A DNA stretch of 64,000 nt, taken from Maribacter spongiicola. Its GTDB lineage: Bacteria; Bacteroidota; Bacteroidia; Flavobacteriales; Flavobacteriaceae. Positions within the stretch are counted from its first letter, which is position 1. The number at the start of each line of letters is the position of its first letter. Under the pieces are notes generated by a model. It was not told the origin of the DNA. It was given only the letters and a program-made list of their open reading frames with translations, and ran no database searches. The stretch spans positions 124,001-188,000 of the forward strand of contig NZ_SOAY01000013.1 of the NCBI RefSeq assembly GCF_004364165.1. The letters are read 5' to 3'. A program made the translations under genes and the position numbers. Below, one piece after another: positions 1 to 8,873 of this stretch.

Positions 1-130
1 TATCAGTGTTATCCAAATCACCTGCTTGTACAGGTTTCCAATAATCTGCTTGTAATGCTTCGGTAAAAATTGCCGATGCAATAGTTTTACCCACCTCTGT
101 TGAAATTCCTGTTACAAATATCTTATGCAT
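1..130 (-). CDS. bioD: Dethiobiotin synthetase, N-terminal part (runs off the window)
   Basis: The reverse strand encodes MHKIFVTGISTEVGKTIASA and continues off the left edge after about 43 residues. The glycine-rich T-G-x-S-T-E-V-G-K-T stretch at residues 7-16 is the ATP-binding P-loop of BioD, which carboxylates and cyclises 7,8-diaminopelargonate to dethiobiotin in the cytoplasm. It lies 6 bases after the DUF2007 gene and in the same direction as bioF, so the three genes read as one biotin operon. Only the start is visible, so completeness cannot be judged. Confidence 0.9.
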   Translation of the reverse strand, partial: MHKIFVTGISTEVGKTIASAIFTEALQADYWKPVQAGDLDNTD

Positions 131-136
131 GTATTC

Positions 137-520
137 TTACTTTGAGTTAGTAATCATTCCACAATTTAGGCACTTATATTTTCTTTTTTCAAAAAATGGA
201 AAAAGTTTATAAAATACTCCCTTGCTGTTATAATATGGTTCAGATTTTTGAGCTTTACAATTAGGGCAAACAACAGGTTCCCCATCATTATCAACAGCAT
301 AGGCTCTTATCTCATCGTAAATAGCGATTGCCCGTTCTTTATCTTTCGAATACACTTGTAATTTGACTCCCCCGATCGCATTGCTTATCAACGGATCTGA
401 ATTTAAAGTATTTTCATCCCTAAGAAAAACTGGTATCCCTTCAGACTCTAATTTACCTTTTACAATCTGTACATCGGCAACGTATTCAAAAGAGGCTAGC
501 TGATAAAATTTATCTTCCAT
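137..520 (-). CDS. DUF2007-domain protein with C-terminal zinc ribbon
   Basis: This 127-aa cytoplasmic protein has an N-terminal DUF2007-type domain (about residues 5-75: a small alpha/beta fold with the typical segment on a shorter lifetime peptide, GIPVFLRDE). It ends with a zinc ribbon whose ligands are C85-x2-C88 and C117-x2-C120. DUF2007 proteins are labelled putative signal-transducing proteins, but their role is not known. It sits inside the biotin operon, 6 bases upstream of bioD. Its start codon lies only 4 bases outside the inverted-repeat element at 525-687, so the element probably supplies its leader and perhaps its promoter. The family call is from recognisable pattern; the function is open. 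Confidence 0.75.
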   Translation of the reverse strand: MEDKFYQLASFEYVADVQIVKGKLESEGIPVFLRDENTLNSDPLISNAIGGVKLQVYSKDKERAIAIYDEIRAYAVDNDGEPVVCPNCKAQKSEPYYNSKGVFYKLFPFFEKRKYKCLNCGMITNSK

Positions 521-524
521 ATAT

Positions 525-687
525 TGAACTCATCTTGACTTTTTGTTTGGAACCGAGAATTATGGTTTTCGTGCCGTAATGAAGTCATTTTTTATTTACA
601 TAGCCATAGCTACGGAACTCAAAAATAACAAAATTAGGGTGCAAAATGTATAATCCGTAGGTAAAAGAAAAAGTCAAGATGAGTTCA
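525..687. repeat. MITE-like element with 20-bp perfect terminal inverted repeats
   Basis: The 20 bases at 525-544 (starting tgaactcatc) are the exact reverse complement of 668-687 (ending gatgagttca). They enclose about 123 bp with no open reading frame. The element fills the gap between bioF and the DUF2007 gene in an otherwise tight operon. Short AT-rich words (atat on the left, ttatata on the right) flank it, but a target duplication is not clear-cut. Alternatives are a long hairpin that terminates or attenuates the bioF transcript. Confidence 0.6.
620..636 (-). promoter_or_regulatory. Two overlapping-type -7 boxes inside the inverted-repeat element
   Basis: On the reverse strand the element contains TATTTTTG (627-620) and TAATTTTG (636-629). 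Both are perfect matches to the Bacteroidota -7 consensus TAnnTTTG and face the DUF2007 and bioD genes. I do not see a convincing -33 TTTG. If active, the element gives bioD its own promoter. Confidence 0.35.
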
Positions 688-1845
688 TTATATAAAACTA
701 GACAACAATTTTACCAATAGACCTATTTCCTCTTTAGAATTAAAACTATGCAAGCAAATTCTAAGTCTTTCTTGACCTTCTGGCACCGTTGGCGATAAAA
801 TTGCTTTGACATTAAAGCCTTTGTCCGTTAATTTTTTAGATACTTGCCTTGCTTTCTTTGAACTTGGTATAATACAACCTTGTATTGCGGTAGAACTTGG
901 TATAAAATGATGGTCTATTTTAAAGGCTACCAGCTGCTTTTTAAAGAATTCTATATGATCTTTTAATAGTTCTCTAGGTTCTTTCCCCAATTCACTTAAA
1001 TACTTATGTGCTGTAATAATTGTTGCCAAGGTATGTGGCGTTAATGCTGTGGTATATATTAATGGTTTGGCAAAATTTACCAAATAATCTTTTAAATTCT
1101 CAGAACCAAGTATAGCTGCGCCATGGCAACCAAAGCTTTTGCCGAATGTTACTGTTCTCGCGAAAACATCTCTCTCTAGACCTAATTCTGGGACCAATCC
1201 TTCTCCGTTCTTTCCTAAAACCCCAACCGCATGGGCTTCATCTACTATTAAACGATACGTATTGGCTGTAGTAAATTCTGCAAATGCTTTTAAGTCTGGC
1301 GTATCACCATCCATAGAAAAAACACTTTCAGTAACTACATATACGGCATAATCTTCATGCTCATTTCTAGCAGTATTTAGTTTTACCTTTTCTTGGAGGC
1401 TTGCCAAATCGTTATGCGAAAAACTATATGCTTTCGCATTGCTCATGCGTATACCCTCGCGTATGCTTGAATGTATAAACTCATCGTAAAAAATTAAATC
1501 GCCACGTTGGGGTACGGCACTGAACAACCCCATATTGGCATCGTAACCAGAATTAAACACCAAGGCTGCTTCTGCTTTGTAGAACCCGGTCAATAGCGGT
1601 TCTAATCGCTTATATAATTTATGGTTGCCCGACAATAACCTAGACCCGCCAGACCCATTTGATGCTACGTTCTCTGTTAATAAAAGCTGAAACGTCTTAG
1701 AAAATAAAGTTTCATTGGTAGCAAAACCTAAATAGTCATTAGAAAGAAAATCAATTAAGCCTTCGGCAGACTCTAGCGAACGAAAGGTTTCTTCCTTTTT
1801 ACGTTCTGCCAAGATATTCTGTAATTTTATGGGTAGTTGGATCAT
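688..1845 (-). CDS. bioF: 8-amino-7-oxononanoate synthase (or close alpha-oxoamine synthase)
   Basis: This 385-aa PLP enzyme of fold type I condenses pimeloyl thioester with alanine, the first committed step of biotin ring assembly. Recognisable parts are DFLSNDYLGFATNE near residue 32, the glycine-rich NGSGGSRLLSGNH region near 63-75, the catalytic DEAHAVGVLGKNGEG segment (about 202-216), and the PLP lysine in VTFGKSFGCHGAAILG (about 232-247). The length fits BioF. Glycine C-acetyltransferase-like paralogues share these motifs, but the neighbouring bioD supports BioF. The start ATG at 1845 is preceded by no Shine-Dalgarno-like sequence; instead a -7 box lies 4 bases upstream. The stop codon lies immediately outside the 525-687 element. 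Confidence 0.9.
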   Translation of the reverse strand: MIQLPIKLQNILAERKKEETFRSLESAEGLIDFLSNDYLGFATNETLFSKTFQLLLTENVASNGSGGSRLLSGNHKLYKRLEPLLTGFYKAEAALVFNSGYDANMGLFSAVPQRGDLIFYDEFIHSSIREGIRMSNAKAYSFSHNDLASLQEKVKLNTARNEHEDYAVYVVTESVFSMDGDTPDLKAFAEFTTANTYRLIVDEAHAVGVLGKNGEGLVPELGLERDVFARTVTFGKSFGCHGAAILGSENLKDYLVNFAKPLIYTTALTPHTLATIITAHKYLSELGKEPRELLKDHIEFFKKQLVAFKIDHHFIPSSTAIQGCIIPSSKKARQVSKKLTDKGFNVKAILSPTVPEGQERLRICLHSFNSKEEIGLLVKLLSSFI

Positions 1846-1849
1846 GGCG

Positions 1850-1857
1850 CAAAAATA
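1850..1857 (-). promoter_or_regulatory. -7 box TATTTTTG four bases upstream of the bioF start
   Basis: The reverse strand reads TATTTTTG-CGCC-ATG. The box matches TAnnTTTG exactly, so transcription should begin at or next to the start codon, predicting a leaderless or nearly leaderless mRNA. No clear -33 element is visible. Apart from this box and the opposite-facing one at 2069, nothing else is seen in the 306-base gap. Confidence 0.5.
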
Positions 1858-2068
1858 GCTTTTCTATGAAATGATTGTAATGTAATTAACGAATTCCTGT
1901 AATATTTCTAAGCTATTTATCTGCATTGTTAAAAATAGATCAAACTTATTCTAAATCTACTGATAAAATCATTTTATAAATCTGACTAATAGTCACTTAC
2001 AAATTCAAAAAAACTATATATCTATGAAAAAAACTATAAAATTATAGGTGAAAGATAAACTAATATCA

Positions 2069-2076
2069 TATTTTTG
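2069..2076 (+). promoter_or_regulatory. Candidate -7 box for the GAF/PAS sensor gene
   Basis: TATTTTTG matches TAnnTTTG perfectly and lies about 76 bases upstream of the ATG at 2152. A purine-rich aagga at about 2143-2147 may be the ribosome site. The -33 element is not evident. Confidence 0.4.
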
Positions 2077-2151
2077 CGTCTTTTTTTAAAGAAATTTCCT
2101 ACTTTGACGTTAAAGTATTAGATTAAGTATATGTCTTTTGATAAGGATTAA

Positions 2152-4806
2152 ATGAACGGGAGTAATATATTAGATACGAACAGATTAGAAACATTGATGT
2201 CTTATGACATTATGGATACGCACCCAGAGGTTATCTATGATGAAATAACATCTCTTGCAGCCTCTATTTGCAATACCCCAACAAGCCTAATCTCTTTGGT
2301 AGATGATAAAAGGCAATTTTTTAAATCTCACCATGGTTTAGATACTACTGGAACACCTATAAGAGATTCGTTCTGTAAACATATCATAAGCGAAGACATT
2401 GATGTATTAATTGTAGAAGACACTCATAAAGACGATCGATTTAGCAACAACAGTCTTGTTATTGGTGACCCTAATGTTGGTTTTTATGCAGGCGCATCGT
2501 TAACAGCTGAAAATGGTTCTCGTCTCGGTACTTTATGTGTTATTGACTACGCACCAAGAAAACTTAACGAGCTTCAAATTAAAAGCCTTAGAACACTTGC
2601 CAAACAAGTTGTTCATTTACTTGATCTTCGTAAATCTAAAAAGAAAGAAGAAGAACAGCAGTTAGATTTAGAAAGAAAAGGCAAGCTTTTGGATAATGTT
2701 GTTACCGCAACAGGAATAGGAATTTGGGAACGCAATCTTATTGATAACGTACTTACATTAAACGAACAAGCCCAAGATATTTATGGTCTAGAAAATTCAT
2801 CTTTATCAGATTTTAAAACCGATACCTGGTTTAGTCTAATTCATAAAGATGATTTAGAAGAGGTAAAAATTAAAATGGCTGAATGTTTAAGCTACCCATC
2901 TAATGGGTGTAGTGTTCAATATAGAATGCTTCAAAAAGATGGCACTTATAAATGGATACAAGACAAGGGGAAGGTACTACATTGGAGTGACGATAAGAAA
3001 CCACAATTAATGTACGGTACCGTACAAGATATTACTGAAAAAAAGAATTTTACCTATGAGCTTCAAAGGGTTAAAAATAACCAAGAAGCGATGATCAATA
3101 GTACCAAGGATTTAATGTGGTGCATAGACTTAGAATTTAAACTAATTACCGCAAATACCGCATTTCATCAACTAGTTGAAAAAATTCAAGGCAAACCTTT
3201 TAATGAAGGTGATTTAGTTTTCTCTAAACATGTGGCCAAGCAGGTAACAAAAAAATGGAAAGCGTACTATAATAGAGCTCTTACTAGTGGCGCCTTTTCT
3301 GTGAAACAAAAAATTCAAGATCCTGAAAAATTTTGGACGACCTATGGCCTTACATCATTTAATCTTCTTTATAATAAGGAAGGTGAAAAAATTGGCATTA
3401 CCTGCTTCTCTAAAGATATTACTTCAGAGGTATTATCTCAACAAGTACTTATAAGTGCTAAAGAAGAACTGCAAAAAATAATGGACACTTCTCTAGACAT
3501 TATTTGTACTATGGATGAAGAAGGCTATTTTTTAAGCGTAAATAGAGCGTGTAAACAAATTTGGGGTTATGATCCTAAAGATATTATTGGTACCCAATAT
3601 CTTGATTTGGTTTATGATGAAGATATTAAATTGACCGAAGATTCTGCCGAATCGGTTTTATCTGGCAAAAAAGTCGTCAATTTTGAAAATAGATATAAAC
3701 ATAAAAACGGAGCGATAGTACCTATGCTTTGGTCTTCTACGTGGGATAAAAAAGATCGCATTTACTATTGTATTGCTAAAGATAATACTGAAAAGAAAAA
3801 ATCTGAGCTCCAATTAGAAAACAGTGAACGCCGTTTTAAAACACTGGTTCAAGAAAGTAGCGATATCATTTCTATTCTTGATCTTGAGGCGAATTTCACC
3901 TATGTAAGCCCTAGTTCAAAAAAAGTACTTGGTGGTGATCCTGAATATTATATGGGCACCAATGCCTTTGATTATATTCACCCCGATGATCTACAAAGAG
4001 TTCAAGACAAATTTTATTCTATAAAAAACCATGCGTCTATATCAATAGAACCATTTAGGTTTAAAGATATGAATGGTGAATGGAAATGGTTTGAGAATAT
4101 CATCACCGATCAGATTAACGAACCATCTATAAACGGGCTCGTAGTTACCACGAGAGATATTACAGAAAAGAGAAAAGCTGAAGAGAAATTAGAAAATAGC
4201 GAACGTCGATACAAAACATTGGTACAAGAAGGCAGTGATATGATCTGCATAGTTGATGAAAAGGCAGTTTTCTCATATGCTAGTCCAACTTCAACTAAAG
4301 TTTTAAATATTACACCTGAAGAATTTGTAGGTACAAGTGCTTTCAAACATGTTCACCCAGAAGATTTTGACGCTGTTTACAATGAGTTTATTAAAGTTTT
4401 AGATACTCCACAAATCGCTATAAAACCATTCAGGTTTAAGCATGGTGATGGGCATTGGGTTTGGCTAGAAACTATAGTAACTAATAAATTAAATGAAGCT
4501 ACAATTAAGGGTATTGTCGTAAATTCGAAAGATGTCACTACTAAAGTTCAGCACTTAAAAGCAATAGAAGAACAGAATGCTCAGCTTAAAAAAATTGCAT
4601 GGACTCAGTCTCACATCGTAAGGGCTCCTGTTGCCAGGTTAATGGGTTTAGTAGATCTTTTAAGAGATGACAAGGAGAAATTACAACCGGAAGAAAGAGA
4701 ACAAGTTCTTAATTATATAATTATTTCTGCAGATGAAATTGACCATGTCATTAAAGACATTGTGGAAAATACCATTAATGCGATTGAAATAGAAGATATT
4801 AAATGA
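2152..4806 (+). CDS. GAF / multi-PAS sensor ending after the histidine phospho-acceptor domain (no ATPase domain)
   Basis: This 884-aa soluble protein has no membrane segments. An N-terminal GAF domain (about 20-165; SLVDDKRQFFKSHHGL and GTLCVIDYAPR are typical) is followed by five PAS/PAC repeats to about residue 795; the last two are close duplicates (both begin with ENSERR-K-LVQE). The end is a DHp-like helix pair containing WTQSH-VRAPVARLMGL, with H821 as the expected phosphorylation site. The protein stops at residue 884 with no N, G1 or G2 boxes, so it has no HATPase domain of its own. Its stop overlaps the start of the next response regulator by 4 bases (ATGA), so the two are co-translated. 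It may act as a phospho-acceptor hub or as a sensor driven by another kinase; this is inference. Confidence 0.85.
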   Translation: MNGSNILDTNRLETLMSYDIMDTHPEVIYDEITSLAASICNTPTSLISLVDDKRQFFKSHHGLDTTGTPIRDSFCKHIISEDIDVLIVEDTHKDDRFSNNSLVIGDPNVGFYAGASLTAENGSRLGTLCVIDYAPRKLNELQIKSLRTLAKQVVHLLDLRKSKKKEEEQQLDLERKGKLLDNVVTATGIGIWERNLIDNVLTLNEQAQDIYGLENSSLSDFKTDTWFSLIHKDDLEEVKIKMAECLSYPSNGCSVQYRMLQKDGTYKWIQDKGKVLHWSDDKKPQLMYGTVQDITEKKNFTYELQRVKNNQEAMINSTKDLMWCIDLEFKLITANTAFHQLVEKIQGKPFNEGDLVFSKHVAKQVTKKWKAYYNRALTSGAFSVKQKIQDPEKFWTTYGLTSFNLLYNKEGEKIGITCFSKDITSEVLSQQVLISAKEELQKIMDTSLDIICTMDEEGYFLSVNRACKQIWGYDPKDIIGTQYLDLVYDEDIKLTEDSAESVLSGKKVVNFENRYKHKNGAIVPMLWSSTWDKKDRIYYCIAKDNTEKKKSELQLENSERRFKTLVQESSDIISILDLEANFTYVSPSSKKVLGGDPEYYMGTNAFDYIHPDDLQRVQDKFYSIKNHASISIEPFRFKDMNGEWKWFENIITDQINEPSINGLVVTTRDITEKRKAEEKLENSERRYKTLVQEGSDMICIVDEKAVFSYASPTSTKVLNITPEEFVGTSAFKHVHPEDFDAVYNEFIKVLDTPQIAIKPFRFKHGDGHWVWLETIVTNKLNEATIKGIVVNSKDVTTKVQHLKAIEEQNAQLKKIAWTQSHIVRAPVARLMGLVDLLRDDKEKLQPEEREQVLNYIIISADEIDHVIKDIVENTINAIEIEDIK

Positions 4807-5213
4807 ATTACCAAATATTATTAATTGAAGATGATCCCATATTCACTTTTTTATTAGAAAAAGGAATTAAACATGCCCAGTTAAAAGGGGAAACTATTAA
4901 TTTTTCTAATGGAAAACCTGCTATAGAATATTTAGAAAAAGAGTATTCAGATACAAGTAATTATATCATCTTTTTAGATCTAAACATGCCCGTAATGAAT
5001 GGTTGGGAATTTATGGATCAATTAGAAACATTTGCAAAAACCGATAACTGTATGGTTTTTATCTTAACTTCTTCTGCCTATCGCAATGACATAGAGCGCT
5101 TAAAGAAAAAATCTTTAGTTATAGATTTCGTTACAAAACCAATTACCGAATATATATTAAGCGGTATTAAAGAAACTATTGAAGATAGATTCGAAAAAAA
5201 TCAAACTATATAA
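4803..5213 (+). CDS. Single-domain response regulator
   Basis: This 136-aa CheY-like receiver has no output domain. Acidic pocket D10-D11, phospho-acceptor D59 in FLDLNMP, switch T89 in ILTSS and K112 in VTKP are all present. It is translationally coupled to the preceding sensor and is the likely partner of its H821. It is similar in layout to the two regulators at 40844-41828, suggesting a recurring local phosphorelay design. Its downstream target is not visible here. Confidence 0.9.
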   Translation: MNYQILLIEDDPIFTFLLEKGIKHAQLKGETINFSNGKPAIEYLEKEYSDTSNYIIFLDLNMPVMNGWEFMDQLETFAKTDNCMVFILTSSAYRNDIERLKKKSLVIDFVTKPITEYILSGIKETIEDRFEKNQTI

Positions 5214-5287
5214 TTCACAGTACATTTTATAAAATTTAACTGCATATAACATGAATTAGCTTCTGTATCTTAGCTAAAAATCATCAT

Positions 5288-7087
5288 ATGCGCTACCTTA
5301 TTACAGTATTACTTTTTTGTTTTCAATCAGTACAATTAGTTGCACAAACCAACAACTACACCATCTCTTTCGAAAATGCCGTTCATCACGAGGCTACTAT
5401 TTCAGCTACATTTCCGCAAGTGCCTGAAGATACGCTATCACTTAGAATGAGCAGAACTTCGCCAGGTAGATATGCTTTACATGAATTTGCAAAAAACGTA
5501 TATAACTTTAAGGCAATAGACAGTAAAGGAAATGCCCTTCAAATTACCCGAACCAACCCATGCGAATGGAAAGTATCGGGACATGATGGTACCGTTAAAA
5601 TATCATATACCCTTTTTGCGAATAGAGGCGATGGTACCTATTCTCAAATAGATGAGTCTCATGCGCATTTAAATATTCCGGCAACATTTATGTATGCTCC
5701 TTCACTTAATGAAAGAAAAATTGAAGTAGATTTTAAAACTAGAGAAGATTTAAATTGGAAAGTCGCTACCCAATTACCACACGTAAAAGACAATACCTAT
5801 AGCGCACCCAATCTGTATTATTTTATGGATAGCCCGACGGAATTAAGCAACCATAAAGTACGAGAATTTAAGGTAGACGGGCAAACCATAAAACTAGCAT
5901 TACACGACCCTGGTACCGAAGTAGAAGCCGATACCTATTTTGAAAAAGTGAAGAAAGTTGTGCTTGCCGAAAAAAATGTTTTCGGAGAGTTACCAACCTT
6001 TGACTATGGCACTTATACCTTTTTAGCTTGCTATATGCCAAATGCCTCTGGTGATGGTATGGAGCACAGAAACTCAACCATTTTAACCAGTACGCGGACA
6101 TTAGCCAACGGAGGAATGGATGGTAATATCGGTACCGTTTCTCATGAGTTTTTTCATAGTTGGAACGTGGAACGTATACGACCAAAATCTTTAGAACCTT
6201 TCAATTTTGAAGAAGCCAATATGAGCGGCGAGCTTTGGTTTGCAGAAGGTTTTACCAGTTACTACACGAACTTAATTTTATGCCGCGCAAGATTAATTAC
6301 ACCTGAAAATTATGTGGAAGGATTAACCGGAACTTTCAACTATGTTTGGAATTCACCTGCAAGACAATTTTTCAATCCCATAGAAATGAGTTACCAAGCT
6401 CCGTTCGTAGATGCATCAACCTCAGTAGATCCTGTAAATAGAGAAAATACCTTTATCTCTTACTATTCTTACGGTAGCGTTCTCGGTTTGGCTCTTGACC
6501 TTTCTTTAAGAGAGAAAGACTTGAATTTAGATGATTTCATGAAACTGGTTTGGAATACCTACGGAAAAACTGAAAAGCCATATACCATAGAAAATCTTAA
6601 TAAGGCTTTAAACCTTTATGCTGGTAAGGAGTTTGGAGATCACTTCTTCAATAGTTTTATTTACAAAAGCGAAATGCCAAGCTATACCGAACTATTTAAA
6701 ACCGTAGGTGTAAGTTTATCTCAAAACACAGAAGCGGCTTATTTTGGTGCCGCTGTATCTATAACAGACGATTTAAATGGTAAAATTAGAAGCAATACTA
6801 AAATTGGGAGTCCCGCTTACCTTTCTGGGCTAGATAAAGACGATATTATCACCACAATAAATGGCGATAACTTCCCAAACGGTATTCAGTTCAACAAGTT
6901 CATAGAAAATCAATTTAAGCCAAATGACAATCTTTCAATAAGCTTTTTAAGAGATGGATTGGAAAGGAAAACAGAAGTCGCCTTGACCGCTGACCCGAAC
7001 TATTCTATTAGCTTGATTGAGAAAAATGAGGAAGCTCCTTCAAAAAAAATATTAAAAGCCCGTAAAGCTTGGTTAAAAGTTGACTAA
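5288..7087 (+). CDS. M61-family peptidase with PDZ domain, secreted
   Basis: This 599-aa protein begins with a signal peptide (MRYLITVLLFCFQSVQLVAQ). It has an N-terminal beta-sandwich domain and a metallopeptidase core with the zinc motif HEFFH (about 286-290) followed by SWNVERIRP, which is diagnostic for M61 glycyl aminopeptidases. The third ligand is the glutamate in WFAEGFTSYY (about residue 320). A PDZ domain occupies roughly 480-575 (GAAVSITDD, GSPAYLSGLDKDDIITTINGD). The protein is expected in the periplasm or at the outer surface, cleaving peptides with N-terminal glycine or alanine. The next gene starts one base after its stop. Confidence 0.9.
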   Translation: MRYLITVLLFCFQSVQLVAQTNNYTISFENAVHHEATISATFPQVPEDTLSLRMSRTSPGRYALHEFAKNVYNFKAIDSKGNALQITRTNPCEWKVSGHDGTVKISYTLFANRGDGTYSQIDESHAHLNIPATFMYAPSLNERKIEVDFKTREDLNWKVATQLPHVKDNTYSAPNLYYFMDSPTELSNHKVREFKVDGQTIKLALHDPGTEVEADTYFEKVKKVVLAEKNVFGELPTFDYGTYTFLACYMPNASGDGMEHRNSTILTSTRTLANGGMDGNIGTVSHEFFHSWNVERIRPKSLEPFNFEEANMSGELWFAEGFTSYYTNLILCRARLITPENYVEGLTGTFNYVWNSPARQFFNPIEMSYQAPFVDASTSVDPVNRENTFISYYSYGSVLGLALDLSLREKDLNLDDFMKLVWNTYGKTEKPYTIENLNKALNLYAGKEFGDHFFNSFIYKSEMPSYTELFKTVGVSLSQNTEAAYFGAAVSITDDLNGKIRSNTKIGSPAYLSGLDKDDIITTINGDNFPNGIQFNKFIENQFKPNDNLSISFLRDGLERKTEVALTADPNYSISLIEKNEEAPSKKILKARKAWLKVD

Positions 7088-7088
7088 A

Positions 7089-7628
7089 ATGAATTTGATA
7101 TATACGACTGCCACAACTACTGAAGAATTAATACAAATTCTCTCTTTACAAGAAATGAATTTAAAATCATCTGTTTCTGTTTTAGAAATGGAACAAGAGG
7201 GTTTCCTTACTGTTCACCACACCTTAGATATTCTTACTAGAATGAATAATGCTTGTCCGCACATCATTGCGAAAGATGAAGATAAAGTCGTTGGTTACGT
7301 GCTATCTATGACCGAAGATTTTAAAGATGAGATTTCTGTTTTAAGACCCATGTTTACAGAATTAGAAAACGTCAACATTCAAAATTTCATTACCATGGGG
7401 CAAATTTGCGTAGCTAAGACCCATAGAAAAATGGGGATTTTCCGCGGACTTTATAACGCCATGAAAATAGCCTCCTACCCAACTTACGATGCCATTATCA
7501 CAGAAGTAGATGCAACCAATACTCGCTCTTTAGGAGCTCATTACGCCGTAGGTTTTGAAAAAGTATGTACGTATAGTTCTTTAGGTCAAGATTGGGAATT
7601 GATTTCTTTGAAGACGGGTGCATTATAA
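7089..7628 (+). CDS. GNAT-family N-acetyltransferase
   Basis: This protein has 179 aa from the ATG at 7089; an upstream in-frame TTG at 7080 is possible but would overlap the peptidase gene. The central ITMGQICVAKTHRKMGIFRG segment (about 102-121) is a GNAT acetyl-CoA binding motif A (V-A-x-x-x-R-x-x-G). It is followed by the amphipathic helix LYNAMKIA and the typical late segment ATNTRSLGAHYAVGFE. The substrate cannot be read from the sequence. Coupling to the M61 gene suggests one transcript. Confidence 0.75.
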   Translation: MNLIYTTATTTEELIQILSLQEMNLKSSVSVLEMEQEGFLTVHHTLDILTRMNNACPHIIAKDEDKVVGYVLSMTEDFKDEISVLRPMFTELENVNIQNFITMGQICVAKTHRKMGIFRGLYNAMKIASYPTYDAIITEVDATNTRSLGAHYAVGFEKVCTYSSLGQDWELISLKTGAL

Positions 7629-7693
7629 AAAACGTTATGTCTATGAATGTTTATTTAAACTGGAATTAAATATATAATTATCTAGATTACTAA

Positions 7694-7798
7694 ATATTAC
7701 TGGATAAATCTGTAAAAGAAAATACCTATGTAAATGATTTGTTCGATGGAAAATTAAATAATGTTCCAAACAGAATTGCTACTGTAAACAGACCTTAG
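7694..7798 (+). pseudogene. C-terminal scrap of a larger protein, probably a toxin module
   Basis: A 34-codon open stretch with no plausible start translates to a coding-like tail (DLFDGKLNNVPNRIATVNRP) that ends 13 bases before the next gene. In Bacteroidota such tails are common as the last residues of polymorphic toxins placed just before their immunity genes. The call is inference from position and composition. Confidence 0.35.
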
Positions 7799-7811
7799 AT
7801 ACTTATTAATA

Positions 7812-8524
7812 ATGAAATATTATCAAATTTTTTCACCTGATGAATACTGGTTTCTATACTGTAGCCAAGAAGAAATTGCCCGTTTACAGTTAGATACACA
7901 TTTACTAAGAAACAGGGAAAAATGGGAAAACCCTAAACCTATTCAATTATATATAGATACAAATGTTCCAGATCACGAACAGTTAGATTTTAATGAACCA
8001 TATTGCGAAATACCATGCTATGGTCTAGCGGTGGTGGAAGTCAGAAATGGCATAAAGCTGCTTTTACACCATTTACTAGAGGTATTTGTATAAGTGACCA
8101 ATTATTCAAAGTTTTAAATAATTTTACTTTAACGGAAGATCAATTCTTAGAACTAAAAGTTGACAATTATCAAAAAAAGACCGAATATAAATATTGGTTA
8201 TTTTATCCAATAAAACAATGGAACTTTCCACATCTAAGTATTGAAAATTCAATATTTAAAAAAATAAATAAAAATGATAAAGACAACATAACAATCGTAA
8301 AAGCATCATCATACTATGAGCTACTTGAGATAAAAAAAGCTAACTACAAGAATTATGAATTTATCCCTTCAATTTTAACCTTAAAAAAGGAATATGATTT
8401 CTTATTTGATGGTTACACGTTTATTGTATCTGAAAGATTAAGAAAAGCCATAGAAGAAGCTGGCCTGACAGATGTTTTCTTTTATAATCTAGATTATAAG
8501 GTTATCGTTAAAAACGAAAATTGA
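7812..8524 (+). pseudogene. Frameshifted immunity-like gene (Imm11/DUF1629-like pattern)
   Basis: Two reading frames together make one protein. The first (from ATG 7812) runs through FSPDEYWFLYCSQ and NEPYCEIPCYG; the second picks up at about 8025-8045 with SGGGSQKWHKAAFTPFTRG and continues to 8524. The switch is around the ggtggtgg run near 8030, where a small deletion or insertion would join them into about 235 aa. The C-terminal FDGYTFIVSERLRKAIEEAG plus FYNLDYKVIV resembles Imm11/DUF1629-type immunity proteins. The second frame has its own ATG (8003), but that is an accident of the shifted frame. A sequencing error is the main alternative. Confidence 0.55.
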
Positions 8525-8531
8525 AGCTTGA

Positions 8532-8870
8532 AATCTCTGCCTAATCGAACAGAAAAACATTAACTTAATAATCCTGTTTATTAAAGACATTATCGCCATC
8601 GAGAACAAACTAAGCCCCGACAACCTTTTTACCCCCGCACAGATGACGAAGTTTAATCATACAAAAGAGACCTCAGGTGGTGTGGTGGAGTTAAAGGTGA
8701 AGTTTGATAAAGAAAGTATAATTGATGGTAGACCAATTAGTTTGAATTTAAATGAAAGTTTTAATGTAGAGCAATCCAAAGTGATAAAATTTAATGATCA
8801 TGGCACTAATGATGTGGGAACTATTGGGTTATTAGATGTTGAATTTATAAAAGATTCAAGTAAGTTATAG
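8532..8870 (+). pseudogene. C-terminal fragment of a polymorphic-toxin-like protein
   Basis: An ATG at 8643 would give 75 aa, but the same frame is open back to 8532. The translation just before the ATG (IKDIIAIENKLSPDNLFTPA, about 8580-8640) looks like real protein and is unusually GC-rich for this region. I therefore read this as the tail of a larger protein whose 5' part is gone, ending ...GTIGLLDVEFIKDSSKL. It lies 3 bases before a candidate immunity gene. Function is not recognised. Confidence 0.45.
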
Positions 8871-8873
8871 ACT

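Noticed and set aside
5868-6185. 105-codon reverse-strand frame within the M61 gene
   Set aside because: It is an antisense shadow with Arg/Tyr-rich, non-protein-like composition.
8003-8524. Independent 173-aa gene starting at ATG 8003
   Set aside because: The first ~10 residues are out-of-frame reading of the upstream gene; the protein makes sense only as the second half of a frameshifted gene.
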